Positions 20,873-30,081 of a DNA stretch of 64,000 bases are shown one piece after another. Where the stretch lies: assembly GCA_028712695.1 (NCBI GenBank), contig JAQTQZ010000003.1, positions 102,800-166,799 of the forward strand, given 5' to 3'. A program made the position numbers and the translations under genes. This DNA is from Methylovulum sp. (GTDB taxonomy: Bacteria > Pseudomonadota > Gammaproteobacteria > Methylococcales > Methylomonadaceae). Numbering within the stretch: position 1 is the first letter of the stretch; each line of letters begins with the position of its first letter. The notes under the pieces were generated by a model. The model saw only the letters and a program-made list of their open reading frames with translations, was not told the origin of the DNA and did no database searches.

Positions 20873-23800
20873 ATGATAGCTGCCGAAATGTTTCAAAAAA
20901 TTGAAAATTTGTTGATTAATAACCAGATAGGTGATGCTTTGGCATTGGCCGAGCAGGTCGTGCAACGGTTTTCCGATAATGCTGAAGGGTATTTTCTGTG
21001 CGCCGAGATTTACGCTCAAAAGCGCATGGAGGATAAATCGGTTGAATTTTTGAAAAGGGCCTGCGATTTGGACGCGGATAGTCTGAAATATCAAGGGCGG
21101 TTGGCGGAGACGTTATTTAGGATTGGGAAAATAGACGCGTCGATTTCACAGTATCAAACTGTTTTGGAAATAGAGCCTGTGGCCTGGGGGTATATAGGTC
21201 TAGGCAATGCGTATGAAGTGTTAGGCGATATAGCACAAACTATAGCTAACTTCCAAAAAGCCATGCACGTTGATGCGAATATGTCCACATCATCTGAATT
21301 GCTGGAACGTTTGCTCAGTTTGCAGGAACGGACTGGCGATATAAAGGGCGCCGCCGAATCGTTGCATAAGTTAGTGACAATAATGCCAGAAGGTCGCGAT
21401 GATAAATATACGCAATTGTGCAGATTGGGCCAGCTTTACAATTTAGCCAAGCAGTATGACCAAGCGGTTGCCAGTTATCTGTCCGCTATGGCGGTTTCAT
21501 CAGTCCAAAAAGAAGCCTATATTGGCCTTGCAGAGGTTTACTACGCACTGAAGCAACCTGAAAATGAAATAAAAACCCTACAGCAGGCCGCAGAAATCTG
21601 TCCAGACCAAGATGTCAGTGATCGGCTCATCATGCTTTTAGAACAGGGCGCGGTAAAAAAACCTAAGGTCATTGCCTATTACCTGCCGCAATTCCATACC
21701 ATACCGGAAAACGACAAATGGTGGGGCGAGGGTTTTACAGAATGGACTAACGTGGCTGCCGCCACTCCTTTGTTTGGCGGTCATTTACAACCTAGACGGC
21801 CTATGGGGCTCGGCTATTACGATTTACGGGTGCCAGAAACGGTCAACAAGCAATTCCAATTGGCGGAAAAATACGGCATAGATGCGTTTTGTTATTATTA
21901 TTATTGGTTTAACGGTGAAAAATTGCTCGACAAACCCTTAAATGACTTAATGAACGGTGTGACTGGCCCGTTTCCATTTTGTATTTGCTGGGTAAACGAA
22001 GAATGGACGAGAAGCTGGGATGGTATGACTGGCGAAGTGTTGATGCCATTGGAGCATTCCCCAGAAAATGACCTTAACTTTATCAAAGACTGCTTACCCA
22101 TTCTCAAGCACCCGTCCTATGTGCGTATCAATGGTAAGCCGATGCTGTTGGTTTATCGCGCAGATGAACTGGCTGATCCCCAAAAAACGGCACAGGTGTG
22201 GCGGGATTATTGTTGGGTAAACGGGTTGGACGATATTTATTTATGCGCGGTGCAATCCTTCAAGTTCGATGATCCTGTTGCGGTTGGTTTTGATGCCGCC
22301 GTGGAATTCCCTCCCCATGCGTTACGCGACAAGCATCCAGACTTGGATTACTATGACGCTATAGAAGATAAGCTGCAAACATATACTGATTTTTACGGCA
22401 AAGTTTATAATTATCAATATTTTGCAGAGTGCGCTATTAAACGGCCTAAAGAGCCTTATCGGCTGCACAGGGCTTGTATGCTGGCTTGGGATAATACCGC
22501 GAGACGCGGCAGTTCAGCCCATATATTCCATCAATTTTCAGTCGCCACCTATCAGGCGTGGCTGACTGAGAATGTCAAAAAATCTATCCAAGAGACGCCT
22601 GCCCCTGTGGTGTTTATCAATGCCTGGAATGAATGGGCAGAAGGCTCTGTCTTGGAGCCGGATAGTTTTTTCGGCTATGAATTGTTGGAAGCGACACGCC
22701 GAGCTAAAAGAAATGGTTTATACAAATCATTTCTCACCTATTGGGCGCAAGATTTGCCGGCATTCCCCGATGACCGTTTGACAAAACAGGAGCGTATTTT
22801 ACTGGTTGGCCATGATGCCTGCTTTAATGGCGCTCAAATCAACTTGATGCAAATGGCGCGTTGCTTGCGCCGCTCACTAGGCATGGATGTAGTGATACTA
22901 TTGCTGGCAGGCGGTGAATTGTTGCCGGAGTATGAAAAAATAGGCAAAGTCATTGTGCTGGGTTCGGAAATCGGCTGGCAAAAAACGGCGCTCGGTCATT
23001 TTGACTATTATGCGTCATTAGGTACAACTAAAGCGATTTGCAATACAGTAGTGACCGGCGAAGTGGTTGACTTGTTAAAGGGAGCTAACTATCGTGTTTG
23101 CAGTTTAGTCCATGAATTGCCGGCCTTGATTGCCGAATATGGGCTGGAGCGGCATTGCTCGGTGTTGGCGGAGAAAGCCGATAATTTGGTCTTCGCCTCA
23201 TCGGTGGTAAAGGATGCTTTTTGTGAGGCTTATCAAGTGCCTGACAGCAAGGTGCTATTGGCACCGCAAGGTATCGTTTTTAATGCCTACCAAAATCAAC
23301 GTGAAACTTATCATGGACTGGTTAGGGATGAACTGGACTTGCCCGCAGATTGTAAAATTGTCATGGGTTGCGGTTATGCCGATACTCGGAAAGGCATTGA
23401 TTTATTTGTTCAAATAGCAGCGAAAGTCTGTAGGGCCTTAGCCAAGCAAACTATTGCTTTTGTCTGGGTCGGTGCGCTACAAGAACAATTGCGTAGTTAT
23501 ATCGAAAATGACATCAAACGGCTTGATCTTGAAGCAGTTTTCCGTGTCACCGGCAAAGTGGGCGATACTGCCCGTTATTATATTGCTTCTGAGGTGTTTG
23601 CCCTGACTTCCCGTGAGGATCCTTTTCCCAGCGTGGTCATGGAAGCGTTTGATGCAAAGTTGCCCGTTATCGCGTTTGAAGGAGGCGGCGGCTATGTCGA
23701 TATAGTGGGCGAACAGTCGGGTAAATTAGTACCCTATCTTGATGTGCAGGCATTTGCCGATGCGGTCATCGAGTTGTTAAGCGAGGATGGTAAACGTCAA

Positions 23801-24877
23801 GTAATTGGCAACCGTAACCATGACTACTGTAGGGCGCATTTCAGTTACGATGCCTATATGGGAAAATTGCTGGCATTGCTCAGCGGTACAGCACCCGCAG
23901 CACTAAGCAACCCTGTTGGGCAGCGTACCTCCGAACGTTTAAAAATAAGTGTGGTAGTGCCCAATTACAATTACCAACAATATTTGGAGCTGCGTCTTAG
24001 AACGCTGCTTGATCAATCGGTGACACCTGATGAAATCATTGTCCTTGATGATGCTTCTGTTGATAACAGCATGGAGATTATCAATGCGATTGCCGAAGAG
24101 ACGCAAATTCCTTTTAAGATCATAAAGAATGATGTTAATTCGGGCAATGTATTCCACCAGTGGGAGCTCGGCATAAATGCCGCCAAAGGTGACTTGGTCT
24201 GGATAGCGGAAGCAGATGATTATTGTGAGCCCCGGCTATTGGAAAAACTGGTGGGTTATTTTGCCGATGACCAAGTGGTGATGGCTTACACTGACTCCAT
24301 TATGGTGGATGAACGCGGTAACAGCGACGGTTATCCATATAAAAATTACTACGCAAGCCGACATCCTGATTTATGGCACCACTCATTTTGCATGGATGGA
24401 AAAGCCTTGCTGAAAAAATGCTTGCTGACGGAAAATGTGGTGCCTAATGCCAGTGCAGTGGTGTTTAGAAAAACGGCTGTCCCGAATGATTTGCCAACCT
24501 TAAAAAATTATCGGTTTTCAGGTGACTGGTGGTTTTGGATAGGTATTGCCGAACAGGGAAAGGTTGCCTACCATGCTGAACCGCTTAATTATCACCGTCG
24601 GCATGATGCCAGCGTTATGGGTGATGTGCTCAAACAGGGTGAAAAGCTGCTTCCTGAAACAATGGCGTTTTATCAGCGCTTGGTGGCGCAAAAAAGGCCA
24701 TTGTTTGATGAAGATACGCTAGTGCAAATGAATAGCTGGTTAGAGACGCTTTATTCTTATTTTCCTGAACTGCTGATTGAAGCAAAAACATTGGCAGACC
24801 ATCCTCGATTGGGTGGATTGTATGCTGCTTTGCAAGAGTGTTTATCCTCAGCAAACGCAACAGCAACAAAACGCTGA
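20873..24877 (+). CDS. Four-domain TPR / WbsX / GT4 / GT2 glycosyltransferase
   Basis: A 1334-residue multidomain protein. Residues 1-260 are TPR-like helical repeats. Residues about 263-632 form a WbsX-type (GH99-like) domain with YYLPQFHTIPENDKWWGEGF, WTNVAAA and NAWNEWAEG. Residues about 640-1005 are a GT4-type glycosyltransferase (ILLVGHDACFNGAQINL, then TSREDPFPSVVMEAFDAKLP). Residues about 1023-1334 are a GT2/GT-A domain (SVVVPNYNYQQYLELRLRTL, with EADDYCEPRL as the D-x-D region). No membrane segment is evident. It probably builds a surface glycan such as O-antigen. ATG 20873 follows AAAGGA. Confidence 0.88.
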   Translation: MIAAEMFQKIENLLINNQIGDALALAEQVVQRFSDNAEGYFLCAEIYAQKRMEDKSVEFLKRACDLDADSLKYQGRLAETLFRIGKIDASISQYQTVLEIEPVAWGYIGLGNAYEVLGDIAQTIANFQKAMHVDANMSTSSELLERLLSLQERTGDIKGAAESLHKLVTIMPEGRDDKYTQLCRLGQLYNLAKQYDQAVASYLSAMAVSSVQKEAYIGLAEVYYALKQPENEIKTLQQAAEICPDQDVSDRLIMLLEQGAVKKPKVIAYYLPQFHTIPENDKWWGEGFTEWTNVAAATPLFGGHLQPRRPMGLGYYDLRVPETVNKQFQLAEKYGIDAFCYYYYWFNGEKLLDKPLNDLMNGVTGPFPFCICWVNEEWTRSWDGMTGEVLMPLEHSPENDLNFIKDCLPILKHPSYVRINGKPMLLVYRADELADPQKTAQVWRDYCWVNGLDDIYLCAVQSFKFDDPVAVGFDAAVEFPPHALRDKHPDLDYYDAIEDKLQTYTDFYGKVYNYQYFAECAIKRPKEPYRLHRACMLAWDNTARRGSSAHIFHQFSVATYQAWLTENVKKSIQETPAPVVFINAWNEWAEGSVLEPDSFFGYELLEATRRAKRNGLYKSFLTYWAQDLPAFPDDRLTKQERILLVGHDACFNGAQINLMQMARCLRRSLGMDVVILLLAGGELLPEYEKIGKVIVLGSEIGWQKTALGHFDYYASLGTTKAICNTVVTGEVVDLLKGANYRVCSLVHELPALIAEYGLERHCSVLAEKADNLVFASSVVKDAFCEAYQVPDSKVLLAPQGIVFNAYQNQRETYHGLVRDELDLPADCKIVMGCGYADTRKGIDLFVQIAAKVCRALAKQTIAFVWVGALQEQLRSYIENDIKRLDLEAVFRVTGKVGDTARYYIASEVFALTSREDPFPSVVMEAFDAKLPVIAFEGGGGYVDIVGEQSGKLVPYLDVQAFADAVIELLSEDGKRQVIGNRNHDYCRAHFSYDAYMGKLLALLSGTAPAALSNPVGQRTSERLKISVVVPNYNYQQYLELRLRTLLDQSVTPDEIIVLDDASVDNSMEIINAIAEETQIPFKIIKNDVNSGNVFHQWELGINAAKGDLVWIAEADDYCEPRLLEKLVGYFADDQVVMAYTDSIMVDERGNSDGYPYKNYYASRHPDLWHHSFCMDGKALLKKCLLTENVVPNASAVVFRKTAVPNDLPTLKNYRFSGDWWFWIGIAEQGKVAYHAEPLNYHRRHDASVMGDVLKQGEKLLPETMAFYQRLVAQKRPLFDEDTLVQMNSWLETLYSYFPELLIEAKTLADHPRLGGLYAALQECLSSANATATKR

Positions 24878-25057
24878 TTGGTTAAATCCGCCAATTAAAA
24901 TAGTGAAGGCTTAGGGCTTAAACTAAAACTGGTTTTCAGATTAGACTTAAAATATATGTTAGCGCTGGCAAGGCTAATACAGCAAAAAACCTAAAGAAAT
25001 AAACGACTATTAATAGCTACCTTCCATTGACTGACTAAACAAAAAACTGAAATATTT

Positions 25058-26185
25058 ATGACAAAATCAATTTTAATTTGGGGTGCGCCTTCGCGAGTCC
25101 ACCCCGGCCAATCCGTTGAAGACAGCTTTAATCAAAGTGGTAAAAATTTTGGCAACTTATTAATCGGCAATGCGGTACATGTCTTGTTGGCAAACAATAC
25201 AATCGTTTCCCGAAGTAGTTTGAAATCGCCAGAAGAAGCCGAGGAACGTTGTAGCCATGTGGTTATCCCCGCAGCAAATTTTCTGTGGAAAGATTTTGAC
25301 TTTGGCTATATGGCGGATTTTTTAGAAAAAACGACCTTGCCTGTCACCATTGTTGGAGTGGGCGCGCAAACGCATGACCGTTCAGTGTCAAGTCAAATCC
25401 ATCCTAACACCTTACGTCTGATGCATTTGATTGCTGAACGCTCTGCTTCCCTTGGGGTGCGTGGGTACTATACAGCCGAAGTGTTGGCGGCCAATGGCAT
25501 TCATAATGTTCGGGTTATTGGCTGTCCCTCTCTCTACACCAAGCGTAACCCCACTATAAAAATAGACACGTCACGGTTAGCTTCATTGGAAGACTTGTCG
25601 GTCAATTTTTCCAGACGGGTTCATGGGCATTCGTTTTTTCCCGAAAAAATGAAAAAGCTTGAAAACGCGCTACTGAAATTTGCCTTAGCCCATAAAAACA
25701 GCACCTTTGTTGCTCAAGATGAAATTGAAGAGCTTGGTTTACATGTAGGGCAGGAAGTTAATACGACACAGATCACTGATTATTTCAATCAAACGGGGAG
25801 TGGACAGGTGATTAAGTTTTTCACAGAAAATACGCGTTATTTTTGTGATGAAAGCAGCTGGTCATCTTATATCCGTACGCAATCGGCGAGCATTGGCACG
25901 CGGTTTCACGGCAACTTAATTGCGCTGATTAATGGGATACCCGCATTAACCATCGTGCATGATTCCAGAACAATGGAAATGTGCACTTTAATGGGCATAC
26001 CAACCATTCATGTCAGCCAAATTGATGCCGATGATTGTACAGAAGAAACTCTGCAGGAATTATTGTTGTCCTGCTCTTTCGAACGTTTTGAAAAAAGTTA
26101 TCAAGCACTTTACAGCCGTTTTGTCGGTTTTTTAAATGAAAATGGCTTGAATCATAATCTCCCGGATGTCACGTGCATACTATGA
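25058..26185 (+). CDS. Polysaccharide pyruvyl transferase family protein
   Basis: A 375-residue protein of the polysaccharide pyruvyltransferase family, which attaches pyruvate ketals from PEP to sugars of exopolysaccharides. The N-terminal NFGNLLIGNAVHVLL and the C-terminal SIGTRFHGNLIALINGIPAL (the G-x-R-x-H-G motif) are the diagnostic parts. It lies in the glycan region between the giant glycosyltransferase and the acetyltransferase-methyltransferase fusion. The exact sugar acceptor is unknown. Confidence 0.85.
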   Translation: MTKSILIWGAPSRVHPGQSVEDSFNQSGKNFGNLLIGNAVHVLLANNTIVSRSSLKSPEEAEERCSHVVIPAANFLWKDFDFGYMADFLEKTTLPVTIVGVGAQTHDRSVSSQIHPNTLRLMHLIAERSASLGVRGYYTAEVLAANGIHNVRVIGCPSLYTKRNPTIKIDTSRLASLEDLSVNFSRRVHGHSFFPEKMKKLENALLKFALAHKNSTFVAQDEIEELGLHVGQEVNTTQITDYFNQTGSGQVIKFFTENTRYFCDESSWSSYIRTQSASIGTRFHGNLIALINGIPALTIVHDSRTMEMCTLMGIPTIHVSQIDADDCTEETLQELLLSCSFERFEKSYQALYSRFVGFLNENGLNHNLPDVTCIL

Positions 26186-26233
26186 TAAATGAAAGCAACA
26201 ATCACAACAGCTCAAGTTGTAAGGGGAGAGTAA

Positions 26234-27532
26234 ATGTTTCCTCCTGAATCCACTGAAACAAAACGCCATTTGGAAAAGTTCAAGCGGGATTTTTTAACTA
26301 TATCGTGTGGCGACTATAGTTACGGATGCCCGATAATTGAACTGGCACGCAATGATTTGCCACGAAAATTGACTATTGGCCGATACTGTAGCATTGGCGC
26401 CAATGTAAAAATATTTGTGGGCAGACAAGGCATTCATCCCACTGACACCCTTTCAACTTATCCTTTAGGTTTAGCGGTTAGCCCGCAGACAAGGGCTTTA
26501 GCCCCGAAAGCCACTCAAAATTATAAAGCGACGGATTCAATTGCAGAAAATCTTGATGTGACTGTTGGTAACGATGTTTGGATAGGTACGAATGTTGTTA
26601 TTTTGGCAGGCGTTAGCATAGGTCATGGCGCGGTAATTGGTGCTGGGGCAATAGTTACTCAAGATGTGCCTAACTTCGCGATTGTCGTGGGCTCTCCTGC
26701 CCGCGTCCTTAAATATCGTCATGATGAAGAAACTATCAATCGTATTTTGAATAGTCAGTGGTGGGAATTGGAACCTGATGAAATATGGCTTAGGGTTGGG
26801 GAGAATTTTTCGTCGACTTCTATATCAGAGGTTTTAACAATGCTAAGCGCTGAAAAAGAATTATCCGAAGATGAACTAATATTTAAGTTTTGGCCGTCGG
26901 AAGAAATTCAAAGGCAATATACAGGTGCGCACGGTGATCTTTTACTGCAAAGAACTAAGAGGTTTGTTTCTTTTTTAGAAAAGGAAGGGGCATTTACTTC
27001 GCCTAATTCGTCTATTTTGGATTATGGATGCGGATGGGGCCGGATAGCGTCTGTCATTTATGTGTTGCATAATCCTCAAATCACTTCGGTTGATGCTTGG
27101 GAGAAGTCTTTAGAGTTTTTGCAACAAAGCCAATTGCCCGTTAACTCTTTTAAAATTCCGGAAAAACTTGATGAGCAGTCGTTGGGTTGTGAAAATTATG
27201 ATGTCATTTACAGCTTCTCAATTTTCACCCACCTCAATATTGATGCTTTTATTAACAACATATCGTTTATTTTGGCAGCATTAAAAGAAAATGGCCGTTT
27301 CTATTTCACCGTTAGGCATGAAGATTTTTTAGAGATGTTTAACTCAAAAAAACCTAATTCTCTGCCCGTGACAGAGGTTGGTTGCGATGATTTTTTACAT
27401 TTTTCTTATGTCGGAGAGAATTATGGTGAGACTATTATCGGCAAAGATTTTATTCGCAATAGATTCGAAAACATAACCTATCATGGCGTTATTGACCCGT
27501 TTCAACATCTTTATTGTATTACTAAAAAATAG
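26234..27532 (+). CDS. Hexapeptide acetyltransferase fused to SAM methyltransferase
   Basis: A 432-residue two-domain protein. Residues about 15-190 form a left-handed beta-helix acetyltransferase of the CatB/xenobiotic type (LTIGRYCSIGANVKIFVG, VGNDVWIGTNVVILAGVSIG, IVVGSPARVLKYR). Residues about 230-430 are a class I SAM methyltransferase (ILDYGCGWGRIASV as motif I, NYDVIYSFSIFTHLN as motif IV). AGGGGAG precedes ATG 26234. O-acetylation and methylation of one sugar by one polypeptide is the likely role, given the glycan neighbours; that is inferred. Confidence 0.85.
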   Translation: MFPPESTETKRHLEKFKRDFLTISCGDYSYGCPIIELARNDLPRKLTIGRYCSIGANVKIFVGRQGIHPTDTLSTYPLGLAVSPQTRALAPKATQNYKATDSIAENLDVTVGNDVWIGTNVVILAGVSIGHGAVIGAGAIVTQDVPNFAIVVGSPARVLKYRHDEETINRILNSQWWELEPDEIWLRVGENFSSTSISEVLTMLSAEKELSEDELIFKFWPSEEIQRQYTGAHGDLLLQRTKRFVSFLEKEGAFTSPNSSILDYGCGWGRIASVIYVLHNPQITSVDAWEKSLEFLQQSQLPVNSFKIPEKLDEQSLGCENYDVIYSFSIFTHLNIDAFINNISFILAALKENGRFYFTVRHEDFLEMFNSKKPNSLPVTEVGCDDFLHFSYVGENYGETIIGKDFIRNRFENITYHGVIDPFQHLYCITKK

Positions 27533-27884
27533 CGGCTGGTAAGGGTTTTAATGGCATTGTCCCCCCTATTGATAGTCGTTTGATAAGGATGTTGCGTTAG
27601 AAGGCCGTCGTCCGGCATGGAGTGCCGGAATTCAGCTTACATGGATGCGCCTAGGTAAGAAAGCAATAGCATTTCAAACATCACCCATTTATTTTATGCT
27701 ATTGAGATTTTTATCAATAAGTTGCCGCTGGATTTTTGTAGGTTATTTATGATGTTAAAAAAACCACGTTTTGTTAGCGCAACCAAATATCTCATTGAAA
27801 CTTAACACCCAGACTTTTACTTTCCATGTCTAACGGTCTGGTTTCTAAATTAAAATCCCCAATACTTGCCCCTTAGCCCAATTT
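27533..27884. other. Intergenic with a small hairpin
   Basis: A 352-base gap in the glycan region. A perfect six-pair hairpin CCGGCA-TGGAG-TGCCGG lies at 27612-27628, without a T-run. I see no gene. The end is AT-rich and may hold the promoter of the sulfotransferase gene. Confidence 0.4.
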
Positions 27885-29756
27885 ATGACCGAGAATTTAC
27901 CTGATTTATTTGATGAAGCTGAAATACTTGAATTATGGGATAAGCCATTAACAGAAATAGAGACAATTCTAAAGACAAAAGGTGACGATCCGCTACCTGA
28001 TTGGTTAGCGGTAGAAATGATGTGGTTGAGGATTCAGCTGGAGCGGAAAATTCAGGATACACAGACCCCACAAGAGAAAAGCGAAGCCATCAAAAGCTAT
28101 GTCGGGCGGCTGAAAAATGTTGCCTGCTGGCCGCAAATCAATGACTTTGATAAAAATTTCCCGTTGCTAGATTGCCACTATTTACACGAACAAGGTATTG
28201 ATCTTGAAGTGAATAGCTTAAGTTGTTTTTTAGCGCATCCGCAAAGTAAAGCAATATCGCCACATAGGCTATTTAATACTGTCCGATATAAGGATTTTGA
28301 ACAAATCAGGCAGATGCCACACCATCCGTTAGTGCATTTTTTTCGGCATTCCAGTGGTTATCGCGCAAAATCACCAACCCCTAATGCGTATTTTGATTGT
28401 GACTGGTATCGGAAAAAATATCTACAAAACCAACCGTTCAAAAATCCATTACTGCATTATCTAGCGCATTTTCCCGAGGTGAATATACAGCCTAGCGAAC
28501 ATTTCTATAATGACTATGTCCGCCGAACTGAAAAATTATCGGATGCTGTAGATCCTTTAGCCTATTATCTCGAGCAATTAGAAAGCCAGGGTGTTGATTT
28601 CTGCCGTGATGGTTTTTCGCCCTGCCCTTATTTTGATAGGGCGTATTATTTGGCAACTTATCCGGATATTAAAGAAGCCACCGAGGCTGGCGGATTTGAT
28701 CCTTTTTGGCATTTTTCAGCACATGGTTTAAGGCGGGAAGGCCGGCGGGCGCACCCTTGGTTACTGCACAACATGTGTTCTCCTGAGGACATTTTAGCGT
28801 TCCAGGCTAAAAAAAAGTCTGCCGTGTTAATTTTAGGTATGCACCGCAGTGGCACTTCAGCATTGACCCGGGCGGTCAATTTATTAGGCATGGCTTTGCC
28901 TAGCCATTTGATGGAGGCAAACTCTGCCAATGAAACGGGCTATTGGGAATCTACAGAACTATCAAGAATCCATGACGAAATATTAATCTCATTGGGGTCG
29001 TGTTGGGACGACATCTTGCCAATTGACGATGAGCGGCTGCAATTGGCCTCCACGGAATACAACAAATCTGTCCTGACTGATTATATTGTTAGGGAATTTA
29101 GCCACGCCAATGATTTTGTGCTTAAAGACCCGCGCATGTGCCGGTTGGTGCCATTATGGCTAAATGTATTGGATGACCTAAATGTTGATGTAAAAATTGT
29201 AATACCTTTCAGAAACCCACTTGAAGTTGCCGAATCCTTAAAGAAAAGGGATGGGACATTGTTGGAGAGGTCTTTTTTATTGTGGTTGCAGCATATTTTG
29301 GAGGCAGAACGGCATACGCGCGATTTGCCCCGTTGTTTTGTTGGTTATACGCAATTATTAAACAATTATCAGTTGGTGCTAGGACAAATAGCCCAACAAT
29401 GCAGGCTGCAGTGGCCTGATTCTTCCGAAGATATTCTGGTAGCCATAGCGCAATTTATTGATAACAGCCATTATCACCAGCGCGTTACACAAGAAGAGTG
29501 TATAGAGGCGCGAGTTCCTGACTGGGTCTTTCAAATATTCCTTGTACTCAATGCGTTGACACAAAATGGCCATGAGCCACAAAGTATAGAAAAACTAGAT
29601 AAAATTACCGAATACATCGATCAGGCAAGCAGGCTTTATGCCCCGATCATTGCCGATAAAGATCGGGCGTTTGATACTATGCTTGAAAATTACCGGCATA
29701 AACAGGCTAAAATTCGCCAGCATCTACAAGACATCCAGCAATTGGTTGAAGATTAA
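27885..29756 (+). CDS. Sulfotransferase-domain protein with N-terminal repeat region
   Basis: A 623-residue protein. The C-terminal half is a PAPS-dependent sulfotransferase: the 5' phosphosulfate loop LILGMHRSGTSALTR is at about 315 and the 3' phosphate region FRNPLEVAESLKKRDG at about 441. The N-terminal half contains at least two copies of an aromatic motif (YFDCDWYRKKYL...NPLLHYL and YFDRAYYLATYPDI...DPFWHF), a repeat often attached to glycan-modifying enzymes. The last 30 residues look coiled-coil. It may sulfate the polysaccharide made by this cluster. Confidence 0.82.
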   Translation: MTENLPDLFDEAEILELWDKPLTEIETILKTKGDDPLPDWLAVEMMWLRIQLERKIQDTQTPQEKSEAIKSYVGRLKNVACWPQINDFDKNFPLLDCHYLHEQGIDLEVNSLSCFLAHPQSKAISPHRLFNTVRYKDFEQIRQMPHHPLVHFFRHSSGYRAKSPTPNAYFDCDWYRKKYLQNQPFKNPLLHYLAHFPEVNIQPSEHFYNDYVRRTEKLSDAVDPLAYYLEQLESQGVDFCRDGFSPCPYFDRAYYLATYPDIKEATEAGGFDPFWHFSAHGLRREGRRAHPWLLHNMCSPEDILAFQAKKKSAVLILGMHRSGTSALTRAVNLLGMALPSHLMEANSANETGYWESTELSRIHDEILISLGSCWDDILPIDDERLQLASTEYNKSVLTDYIVREFSHANDFVLKDPRMCRLVPLWLNVLDDLNVDVKIVIPFRNPLEVAESLKKRDGTLLERSFLLWLQHILEAERHTRDLPRCFVGYTQLLNNYQLVLGQIAQQCRLQWPDSSEDILVAIAQFIDNSHYHQRVTQEECIEARVPDWVFQIFLVLNALTQNGHEPQSIEKLDKITEYIDQASRLYAPIIADKDRAFDTMLENYRHKQAKIRQHLQDIQQLVED

Positions 29757-30081
29757 ACTGCTCCAGCATTGCCATTTAAAAGTCAGTTAAGGAGGCTATT
29801 GCACGGCATAACGGTTCTTGACTCTGTTATTGCTGCAAAAGCAGTTGTAGCATACGGTGGCTAAGTGCCCGGACTAAAAATTTAGGAAAAATAGGGATAC
29901 GAATCTTAGCGTCACACTATGAAAACTCGTATTTAACTGTTCAATGGCATAAGTTGTAATAATAAAATGGCTTTCCGCCGATCTTTAATCTACCCGGTTT
30001 TTGGGTCCAATAGATGGAGTCTTTTAGGTGTTCTTTTGTCGCCTAAAATTTGCCAGGAATAAAATCAGTCAGGTACCAGAA
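29757..30081. other. Intergenic, 325 bases, no gene seen
   Basis: The gap between the sulfotransferase gene and the TPR gene. A GTG 30028 could extend the next protein by 18 residues, but that extension is not TPR-like. No hairpin with a T-run is visible. Confidence 0.35.
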
